DNA from: Vanrija pseudolonga
Taxonomy: Eukaryota; Basidiomycota; Tremellomycetes; Trichosporonales; Trichosporonaceae
Length of the DNA: 64,000 nt
Direction of reading: 5' to 3'
NCBI RefSeq assembly: GCF_020906515.1
Contig: NC_085850.1
Span: 2,790,001-2,854,000, forward strand
In this document: positions 11,560 through 21,400 of the stretch, one piece after another
How the letters are laid out: each line of letters starts with the position of its first letter
Position numbering within the stretch: the first letter of the stretch is position 1
Translations under genes and position numbers: made by a program
Notes under the pieces: generated by a model
The model's input: the letters and a program-made list of their open reading frames with translations, nothing else
Told to the model about the DNA's origin: nothing
Databases searched by the model: none

Positions 11560-14500
11560 CTAAGCTCCTCCAGTAGGGGCGAACGACAACTTCGTCTGGC
11601 CCCTCTCTTCACCAAAGAGCCAGCTTGTGGCGTCTGTTTGCTTCCCGCGCCGGCCCTGGCGCTTATCATCTTGCAGCTTGAGCACATGCTTCAGCTGGTC
11701 CATTCGTCCCTTGAGCGACGCAGCTGGGCCTTCTTGCGCCTTGTCGCGAATAGAGTGCAGTAGTCTGTTGAGATGGCGGCGAGTGTCGTCCGCCGAGCCG
11801 TTGGCGTCCTCGGACTCATCGCCAAGCGCCAGCGACCAGAGAGTGAAGGCGTCGCTTGCGGGCCAGTAATCGGTCGTACCATCAGGCATCAGGTCCTGGA
11901 TGTGGTCCAGACCTTGCTGCAAAATGTCCATGTCGACTGCAGATGGAGGCTGCTCCTTCTCGCCGCGGATCTCGGGGAGGATGAGACTAATCGCTAGCCA
12001 GCGGACTAGCTGGCGCACCGCAGAGGTACCTCCGCCAAGGGTGAGCACAGCACGAGCCTGCAGCTGTTTGGATAACGGCGCCACGAGTTCAGCGGCTTTG
12101 AAGGCGAGGGCCGCAATGTTCTGCGTTGGGGTGAGAAGGAGGGTTCGGCCGATCGTTTGAGCGATCTGTTGCGACAGCGTAGCTGTAGTCGAAGGTTCGG
12201 CGAGTAGAGCGAACAGCCGGAGGATAAGTCCTTCGAGGTCCGCCTCGGTGAACCCATCGCCTTTCCCGCAATTTTGGACAGCCGCCTCGATGATGACGCA
12301 GAGTATGGCACTCGCGTCGTCTCGGGAGCGTTGAACTGTTCCGTCCTCAAATAGGTTCGATGTCGGCTGTCCCTGCCTGGCACCGAGTGAGGCCCACACG
12401 GACTCGATTCGCTTGAACAGTCGCTCTCCTGTTATGAATGGGTGGGGGTCGTGCGTATCCATTATCTGCTGGAGCTTAGAGACAGCGGTCCACGCAAGCT
12501 CGGTCGATTCCGTGACGAACGCGGTGGCGAACAGCCAGTCGGCTATGCGCGGGATGGACCCTCTGTCGGCAGCGTCCAGGATACCAGCGGTGAGGTACGC
12601 CATGAGGGTTGATGGGTCTTCAACATCATGCAGCAGCTCCACGACTGGGTCGCTGTCTTCTTCAGTGGTTGACAAGACAACCCTGCCAGACGGCGTAGTC
12701 TCAGCAATCGGCCTTTCGTCCCAGAACACTTTGGTCAACGCCAACAGCTCTTGCTCTCGACTCGCAGCGGCGCTTCGCTCAGCCATGAACATCTGTGCGG
12801 CTGCCTTGGTGTCGTCGTCCAGCTCGAGTCCGGTCGCCTCGCTTCCCATCCATGCAGCATCTCCCGACCCATGGTCGGGGCCGCGGGGCGGAGTCTTTAA
12901 TGCTTCTAGAGCGGCACCGATGGCTTCTTCACCGCGTCCACGGCGAGAGTCGCGAGCTCGGTCACTCAGGAGCTTCTTGAAGGCCGATTCCTCCTTTTTC
13001 TTGTTCTTCAGCCTCTCCTGTTCCTCGGGATCAGGCTTCGTGGCAGAAGACTTGGGGCCCGTAGGACGGCCACGAGACGATCGCCTTCGCGCATCTAAGG
13101 GTTCCTCCTGCGCCTCATCGACGGCTTCCTGGGCAGGCACTGGTAGAGTGTCACTGATGAGGTTAGCAATCGAAGCGCAGCATAACGTACAGGAACTGCA
13201 GGTCAAAGTCTAATTCCTCCTCTTCATCCATTTCTTCTCTCAACGCCGCAGCTCGTCGCTGTCGCTCCCACCGCGCCTCCGCTTGCATGCGAGCCTTCTC
13301 GCGAGAGGCATCTTCACCCGCCAAGTCCCGCTCATGTTCACGCCAGATCTCTGACGTCAGGGACATGCCAGGGCGAGGCTTTGCCGGCGTGCTTGTCTGG
13401 CTTGACGGCGGCGCGTCATTTGCACCGCTTCTGGCTGGCGTCGGCAGGTGCGTACGACTCGCAAGAGGCGAAGCCGACAATCTTGAGCCGGTCGGTTGGC
13501 GTCTCGGCGTTCTTGGAGTGTTGATGCTTCTTCTGGACGCGAGGCTGACCATTGACTGGGTGGGGCTGACGGCAAAGTCGGCATACTCGGCGAGCTGCAA
13601 GTCGGTCAGTTTCAACATGTCCTGCTGTGGGGTCGACTCACGACATCGTCTATGTCGTCGAATCCGGGAGCCACGTCCGTAGGCGGTGACTCTGTTGGCG
13701 AAGGACTCTTGGGCGCGGGTGCGGCGTCACATTCTTGGCGCTCCTTCTGAGAAGGACGTGGCGTAGGATCTGCCTGAGTAGAAGGACGAGAACGAGACGG
13801 GGCGGCAGGTAGTGCCTTGGCAGAACGCTGCGAAGCTGGAGCCGGTGGCGTCGGCGGTGCTGGGGACAGCAGGCTAGACTCGACGCGCTGAAGTGGTCTA
13901 GTAACCTGCGTCTCTGGTGCCGGTGATAGCTCACTCGATACCGACCGCTGCCGTCTCGGCGCTGGCACTGGCCTTCTACTCCCTGCCTTGGGGGTGGGGG
14001 CCGCTCTGGGAGTGGTTACCTCAGCCAGACGAGCTGGGGCGGACACATGGGCCGGGCGAGATAGAAGACTACTCTTCGGGGCAGAGGGCTTTCGGATCCA
14101 CATGTCCAGCGGAGCTGACATCTGCGGAATTTCGTACGCTCCAGGTTTCACAGTTGCTCGATGGGCTCGGTTGCGAGCGATAGATGAAGACGCCGACTTG
14201 GAAGACGATTTGCTGGACTTTTTCTGGGCAGATGACTTGGAGGGCGGAGGGCGGTAGCTCTCGTCATCCATGACCATGAGGTCGCCAAGGCGGCCCTTCT
14301 TGCCACTGGTCTTGCGCTTTGAACCATCGTCCTTGCCGTCGGAGAAGTTTGGCTGAGGTGGTGGCAGCTGCTGCCCCGGGTCTCTGTCTTGCAATGGGCG
14401 TCCGGTCTTGGGTACTCTTGATCTCGTAGGTGTGGGCGAGGCGTCATAGCTAATTGATTCGGGAACAACATCTCGACGTGGGGTTCGGAGGGATTGGCTA

Positions 14501-15384
14501 GTTGAGCTGGCGATAACGCTCTCGTCGGGGCGTTCCCTTTTCCGAGCGCCTTGCTCTTGTGGGAGTTTTCGCTTAAGAGGAGAGATGAGCGTTTCTTCGA
14601 CGAGAACTTTTGGCCGCGAACGCTCAACAGGGCGCTGTACGGGAGACGAGAGCTGGCGTGACGACTGTTGCGAAGGCTCCCGCTTGACGAAGGAAGGCTG
14701 CTTTGGAGGGCCCACTTCCCGCGTAGTCAACTGCCCTGGCCGCCACCCAAGCTCGTCGCACCCATGCCTGCGCATTGCTCGGCCTTGCTTGAGGGGAGAC
14801 TCGCTAGCCCGAGTGGACGTGGAGGCAGAGCGTGACCCGGCGTCACTCACCGCCTGGGACGCCTGCGGCTGCGAGCTGGTGGGAGGTATTCGTGGTTTGG
14901 TTGGAGTAACGGAGGGGTTCCTCACCAGCCTTGGCATGTCGTCGGAATCGCTGCTGATGACGATAGCCTCTTGTGTCGTTAACCCCGAATGTTTCCTTAT
15001 TCCCAGCGTTCCCAGGTCGTGTGAAAGTGTCGTTTGGCCTGCCGCAAGTTGTCTCCTGATCCCGCGCGTCTTCTTCGAGTTCGTAGTGTAATCCTTGCCG
15101 TCAACCAAAGTCTCGTCCACGGTCCGCTGTCGCTTCTTTGACGCATTGACGGCGACCTTCGAAGATGACGAGCCCATTTTTGCGGCTACCTTCGATCGGG
15201 TGGATGATGATGCCTTCGAGTTGGACGTTTGCGCCCTCGAGGAAGACTGGCGCGACCTGCGGGGAGCAGACTCATCGTCATCAGACTGATCCGATGACGG
15301 CACGAGAATGTATTTTTCTTCGTTGCGCATCGCCGGAGCTCGCCTTGCTCTGCCCTTGCCAGAGGGCGCGCTCGATCCCGCCAT
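11560..15384 (-). CDS. Uncharacterised large protein, disordered N-half and helical C-half
   Basis: 1,246 residues in three exons (15384-13642, 13594-13191, 13153-11560). The introns are 47 and 37 nt and the sum is in frame. I do not recognise it with confidence. Residues 1 to about 600 are Ser/Arg/Lys-rich with many SxP and basic clusters, typical of a nuclear disordered region. A charged coiled segment follows (about 13050-12930: KNKKKEESAFKKLLSDRA), then about 450 residues of amphipathic helices that resemble a HEAT-type solenoid (for example AYLTAGILDAADRGSIPRIA). The architecture (long basic tail, short coil, helical domain) recalls Nse6/SLF2 CANIN proteins of the SMC5/6 complex, but that is a guess from layout. 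The start is the first ATG; the frame extends 13 codons upstream only to a GTG. Confidence 0.75.
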
Positions 15385-16424
15385 ATGTGGAACGCGAGGA
15401 AGACGCGAAGTCACGTCAACCACGCGACTCCACTACCTAAAGGGTTGACTGATCGTGGCGAGGAAGGGTGCTCGGTGGCCAGGCGGGGCTTGCTTTTCGA
15501 GTTGGAAAGTGTGATATCAGAGCCACCTATGTCGCGAAATAAGGACGCCGAAGATTGAGGTGAAGGATGAGGATGAGGAGAGTCAAGTTGATGACGAAGA
15601 TTAAAGAGTGACACCCAAGACACGTCCTGCGCACAGTCCTCGTTCTGAAATGGTGCAGAGGCGTCAAGGCAGGACGCGTTGGTCCCTGCAACTTGCAAGC
15701 CTCCACTTCTCAGACAGACAAACAAATCTGATTCCGCGTTGATTGACACCATCCAGTCAACCATTCGGCGTACGTCGGACATTGTCGAGGCATCTCCGTT
15801 GTACTTCTTGGGTGCACCTAAATAAAGACGACGTCATGAAAATGGTTCCGTTGCCGCTTGCCGGATCCTGTCCAAGGTGTGTTTTAAAGTGTCCCTGGCT
15901 GCTGCCCTCCCCCCTTGGGTGTTTTGCCCTTTTGAGCCCACGGTGGCAGGTCAAAGCATGTGTGCCGATCACTGTACGCGGCGCGCTGCAGCCAGGCAGG
16001 CAGGCAGGAGTAGTATGACGTAGGGGGGGTTCAGTGTATGAGATACAACCCAACTGTTCCAAGGCCTAGTCCCAGAGCCCCCCTCTCTCGTCTCCCTCCT
16101 GGCGCCTGCCTGCATGCAACCCAACATGTAGCCGAGCCGGCCGGCCCAACCCAGCGTCTGCCCGTCCGATCCATCCGCCAGTCACGCACACGGCACCTCA
16201 TCTCACCTCACGTCGTCGCCTCCCCCTCCGTCCCCTCCCCTCCCCGGCCTAGTTCTCAATTGGTCGCCCACACCACACCCAACTCAACTCGTGTCTTCCT
16301 TGCCCTTCCCCCCCTTCACATTACGCGTCATAAACCATACACAACTTGTTGGTATCTCTTTCTCCCTGTCTCTTCCTTGCAATACCCATTAAACAACCCA
16401 CTAGCGAACAACTAATCAACAACA
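15385..16424. other. Intergenic region between two divergent genes
   Basis: 1.04 kb with no convincing gene. The last 350 bp (about 16070-16420) is CT- and CA-rich, like leaders elsewhere in the window, and is probably the 5' leader of the OM14-like gene. A 123-codon frame on the minus strand (15411-15782) has no domain, Kozak-like or splice support. Confidence 0.6.
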
Positions 16425-17635
16425 ATGTCGTACGCTGAAGTCGCAAAGGACAACAGTGAGTACCCCGTGCGCGAGCACGCGTTTCAGTGTCACTGCCACT
16501 CGCGCCACTCGATTGTTTCGCGTCGTCGCTGACCACGGTGCTTCCTTGCGCGCGCATCCACCTTCTCTTCCAACTGCAGTCCCCACTACCGGTGAGATCC
16601 CCCAGCCCAGCCAGGACGGCGCCGCCCCTCCCGGCGGTAGGTCACTGCACCGGGCGAGGCCCGGGCCGTAAGAGGTGAGTGGTCGAGTTCACACGGCCGC
16701 AATGCTCGTCGTTTGCCATCGCTGACACTCACGCCCAGACCACAAGCTAACCTCGATGCAGAGGGCAAGACCTGGGACCAGGAGAAGGCCGACATCAAGA
16801 AGGCTACCGAGGACGGCCTCGACAAGGCCGAGAAGAAGGGCCGCGAGTTTGAGAAGAAGGCCAGGGTAGGTCACACGTTTGCTGGAATTTCAGAACCATC
16901 GGTTAATTTGCTCCTATCATAGGCCGAGCTTGACCGCGCCGAGACTGCCATCGAGGCCTACTGGAACAAGGCCAAGGAGGTCATCCTCCGCCCCTCGACC
17001 CTCGGCGGCCTGGTCGGCGTTGGTAGGTGGCGAGACGATATTGGCACGGTGGACAGCTCCTGACACTTTCTGCCAGTGAACGTTGGTCTCATTGGCTCGC
17101 TCGGATACTGGGCCTACCTCAACAAGGACCGTACTTGGGACAGGCGCCAGGTCGGCGCCGCCGTCGCCGGAACTCTTGCTCTCTTCGGTGTCGAGGGGTA
17201 GGTCACCAATAGTCCCCCGTGTGCTCACCCCAGCTACGTTGCCGAATCGTACCTTGACACCCCCGAGGGCCGTGCCGAGGCTGAGCGTGCCAAGAAGGAG
17301 GGCTCGAAGGCTTACCTCCACGCCAAGGAGGTCATCCTGCGTCCTAACGTTGCTGGTGGTCTCGCCGGTGTCTGTGAGTGGCGCCCACTGCCCCCTACCA
17401 CTCCCCCTAACGTCTCTAGTCAACCTCGCTGTCATTGGTACTGTCGGTTACTTCGCCCACAAGCACTGGAACGAGGTCTGGGACCGCAAGATTGTCGCCG
17501 CTGTCACTGCCGGCCTCCTCGTTTTGACCGGAATTGAGGGGTAAGCTAAGCCCCGTTCTTCGGCCGAGACCAAGCTGACACTGGCGCAGTGCCCTCGGCA
17601 AGGAGTATGTCGACAAGGAGCTTCCCAAGCACTAG
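16425..17635 (+). CDS. OM14-like mitochondrial outer-membrane protein with internal duplication
   Basis: 239 residues in eight exons: 16425-16455, 16580-16636, 16762-16865, 16923-17022, 17077-17197, 17234-17373, 17420-17540 and 17590-17635. It begins MSYAEVAKDN. A charged Lys/Glu/Asp helix follows, then two copies of an AKEVILRP-x4-GGL-x-G segment, each continuing into a hydrophobic pass (NVGLIGSLGYWAYLNK and NLAVIGTVGYFAHKHW) and a second hydrophobic stretch ending GVEG/GIEG. The MSYA-V-A start and the helix-plus-membrane layout resemble fungal OM14 C-terminal-domain proteins, which act at the mitochondrial surface. Exons 5 and 7 have the same length (121 nt) and the same phases, so an exon pair was duplicated. 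The family assignment is from pattern only. Confidence 0.75.
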
Positions 17636-18409
17636 ATAGATGGTGATGGTGAACAGCATCCCCGGTTCCCCGCCATCTGATCTACGTGGAGCGTTGAGCC
17701 CATTTGGGTGCTTGTACTATGCTGTGGACTGCCTCGAATGAATTCAAGCTTCTGAAGTGTCACGACACTCTTGGGACCACACGGGTGTGACATTGTCAAC
17801 ATGGCACCATGCCGTGATGGGCGGAGACGTGCTAGGTTGCGACCTAAGGGCGGAAGTGGTGGCGACAGTGGAGGTGGAGGGGCACGAGTTGTGACCACGC
17901 TCGCTCATGACGCCGACGCACACGACGTGTATGTGTGTGTGTGTGTGAATGTGTGAGAGGGAGACCACATGCCATACATGCCATGACCTCGAACTCTGTA
18001 GCGGTGTTTGAGGGGAGGGTGCACGGTGTGCGTGTGCGCAAGTCGTTGCAAGCGCCGTCTGCTGGAACCACCGCGTCCGTCGCCGCCGCCGCCACCCAGC
18101 GTTCCAGCGAGGCACGGTTACCCCGCGTTTCCACTATAGCTGGGGTATTTTGAAGACGACAGCTGCTGCTGCAGCAACCTTGTGGTTTGGGATTATGCTC
18201 GAGCCGCCAACTCGACCCTTCAACCCTCTCACTCAACCCTCAACCCTCGTGCTGACAACGACCGAGGAGGAGTGTGCTTTCACGAGTCCCAACCACACCA
18301 CCTCTCTCCCACACGACACCATCTTGCCTTCTCTCTCCCTCCCTCCTCCTCGCACTCTTCATCATTCGGTCATCTTGCTGAGAGCCCTCCGGGCTCCCTA
18401 TCTCTTCTC
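17636..18409. other. Intergenic region, kinesin promoter and leader
   Basis: 774 bp with no gene. It holds a short TG run (17932-17947) and a CT-rich stretch just before the kinesin ATG (about 18290-18405). Confidence 0.6.
17932..17947. repeat. (TG)8 dinucleotide microsatellite
   Basis: An uninterrupted TG run in the gap upstream of the kinesin gene, flanked by interrupted TG-rich sequence. Confidence 0.9.
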
Positions 18410-21400
18410 ATGTCCGGGGGTAACATCAAAGTCGTCGTCCGGTATGTCCCCCAAACTCCGACTGACACGGGTCTCGGTGCACGCTACCACCCACCCGTCG
18501 TCACCTCCCCTAGCCGCTCGCTGACGACACACGCGCAGATGCCGACCTCTCAATGCGCGAGGTATGTGGTACAGCTGGCGCCCAGATTAGACGACGCTCA
18601 CACCACACCCAGAGCTGGCTCGCGGAGCCAAGGGCCTCATCCGCATGGAAGGCCATCGGACCATCCTTGAGCCCCCAGATCACCCTGTCAGCTCAGGCCG
18701 CGCTATTGAGAAGAAACCCCAGGTCTTCTCCTTTGGCAAGTACCACACGCCGAGGTGTCACTGCCGTGGCTGACGATCACTCCCAGACAAGTCATACTGG
18801 TCGGCTGGCTCGCGTGACGATGACAACTATGCGTCGCAGAAGACCCTGTACGACGACCTCGGCGTTGACCTCCTCGACCACAGTTTCGAGGGCTTCAACA
18901 CGTGTATCTTTGCTTGTGGGTACCCGTGGTGTTTGCTCAGAGCTGAACAGTGCAGATGGGCAGACCGGCAGGTAAGCGGCACAGTTACCGGCCTCGACGC
19001 CGCTCTGGGCGACAAGCTAACACTGGCGTGCGCAGTGGCAAGAGTTGTGAGCAAAGACCGGCTGCGATTTCGCGCATTGACTGACTTGCACAGACTCTAT
19101 GATGGGATGTAAGCGACTTTGAGGCTGAACATGCGCAGCTCACCGCTCCGACAGATGGGCCCGACAAGGGTATCATTCCGCTCACAACGTCGGAGCTCTT
19201 CAACCGCGTCGAGCAGCAGTCGAAGAAGCACGCCAACCTCTCGTACTCGGTCGAGGTGTCTTACATGGAGATTTATAATGAGAAGTGGGTCCTAAGCTAC
19301 GGCCAACGGCTAACGCGTCTCAGAGTGCGAGATCTGCTCAACCCGAAGAACAAGGGCAACCTCAAGGTTCGAGAACATCCCTCTTTGGGCCCCTATGTCG
19401 AAGACTTGAGCAAGCTGGTCGTGGAGAATTATAATCAAATGATCACCTTAATGGACGAGGGAAACAAGGTAAGCCCGCGCAAGTGGAACGTGTATCGCTG
19501 ACGGCCAGGCTCGAACAGTAGCATCAACCAACATGAACGAGACCTCTTCTCGTTCACATGCCGTGTTCACCCTGATTGTGAGTGCGCCATAGCGCGGCAA
19601 GTGGCGCTGATACCTCTTCCAGCTCACGCAGAAACGTTATGACCCCGATACCAAGATGACGGGCGAGAAGGTGTCCAAGATTTCGTTGGTCGACCTGGCG
19701 GGTAGCGAGAGGCAGGCGTCTACCGGCGCGACCGTGCGTGTCACCGAGCGGTGTGTGAATCATGCTCACTGGTTTCACAGGGGACACGACTGAAGGAGGG
19801 TGCGAACATCAACAAGTCACTCACCACCCTGGGCAAGGTCATTGCGGCTCTGGCACAGGCCAGCAACACGGCTGCGGCGGGTGGAAAGAAGAAGAAGGAG
19901 GAGTTTGTGCCCTACCGCGACTCGGTCCTCACATGGCTACTCAAGGAGAGCCTGGGAGGAAACTCAAAGACGGCCATGATTGCGGCCATCTCGCCGGCCG
20001 ACTACGATGAGACTCTCAGCACACTTCGATATGCCGATGCTGCCAAGCGGATCAAGACCCACGCTGTGGTCAACGAGGACCCCAACGCCAAGCTTATCCG
20101 TGAGCTCAAGGAGGAGCTCGAGGTCCTGCGTAGCCGCGTCAGTGCTGGTGCAACCAACGGCGAGGCAACATACGATCCAGACATCCCGCCTGAGAAGCAG
20201 ATTGTGACATACAAGACAAAGCAAGGCGATATCCGAACTGTGACCAAGCTCGAGCTCCAAGACCAACTGGAAGCCTCAGAAAAGCTCATGGACAGCCTCA
20301 ACCTCACATGGGAAGAGAAGCTGGCGGAGACGCAAAAGATTCATCTTGAGCGAGAGAAGGCGTTGGAGGATTTGGGCATCACCGTCGAGAAGGATGTGAG
20401 GGGGACAGGTGTGCCGGGGAAGGGCACAACTTACGTCGCGCAGATGGTAGGCGTGCATGCTCCGCAGAAGTTCCCGTCACTAGTCAACCTCAACGAAGAC
20501 CCTCTCATGTCCGAGTGTCTCATCTACCAGCTCAAACCCGGCACAACGATCGCAGGAAGTGTCGACAGCGGCAAGGCGCAAGTCAAGTTGTCGGGCTCGC
20601 ACATCGCGGAAGAGCACTGTACCTTTGTCAACACCGATGGTGAGGTCACCCTCGAGGTGGTCGGGGACGCATTGACATATGTGAGTTTCAAGGGCTGCTG
20701 GCCTGTGCTTACACTTGCCGTAGGTCAATGGCAAGCGCGTACCCCCAAGTGCGGTAAGTCCTGGATGCCCCGCCTCTGCTGATAGCAACAGCCTATCAAG
20801 TTACACCACGGCTACCGAGTAATCTTGGGCGACTTCCATGTGTTCCGATTCAACGACCCCGCCGGGGTCCGAGCTCACAGAGCAAGGATGTCTGGCATGT
20901 GGTCAAACGGCGTTACGGAGCCTGGGACGCCTGTTCGCTCGGACTCGCCTGCCCAGCCGGTGGAGCTCATGGACTGGACAGCCGCGCGTCGTGAGGTGGC
21001 GGACATTGAGTCGCTGGGCAATGAGGACTTGGACAAGCTCTTTGACGACATTGTAAGGGGGGCTATGCGCAGCCTAACTGACGCGACCAGGTCAAAGTCC
21101 GAACACTGCGAGGGCGACCAGATAGCCGCTTGGACCTGACCGAGATTGAATCCCGGTTCATGGGCTCCGTGGCCGGCGACTCGGTCGACGTGTTTGCGAA
21201 CCTGAGGGACTGGGACCACAATGGAACAGCAAGCATTGCTGGCCACGATCTGGACAACGCAGACAAGGTCACGCTCGTCGACGGTGAAACTGGCTCACGA
21301 AGCGATGCCCGCTCGAGCATGAGGTTGTCTGACGAGTCCTCACTTGAACAGCAAGCTTTGACAAAACAGCTCCGAACCCTGGCGCAGGAGGTCAAGCGCA

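Noticed and set aside
13622-13641. A 20-nt intron in the gene at 11560-15384 (gtgagt to the first cag)
   Set aside because: Too short to splice. The 47-nt intron 13641-13595 with a ctgac branch site is better and keeps the frame.
15411-15782. Minus-strand 123-codon frame upstream of the gene at 11560-15384
   Set aside because: Overlaps that gene's presumed leader; no domain, splice or start-context support.
17927-17955. TG-rich run as a possible telomere seed or Z-DNA element
   Set aside because: Short microsatellite only, with no array or subtelomeric context.
19109-19138. Kinesin intron ending at the first gcgcag (19138)
   Set aside because: Breaks the frame; the acceptor at 19154 restores the conserved YGPDKGIIP.
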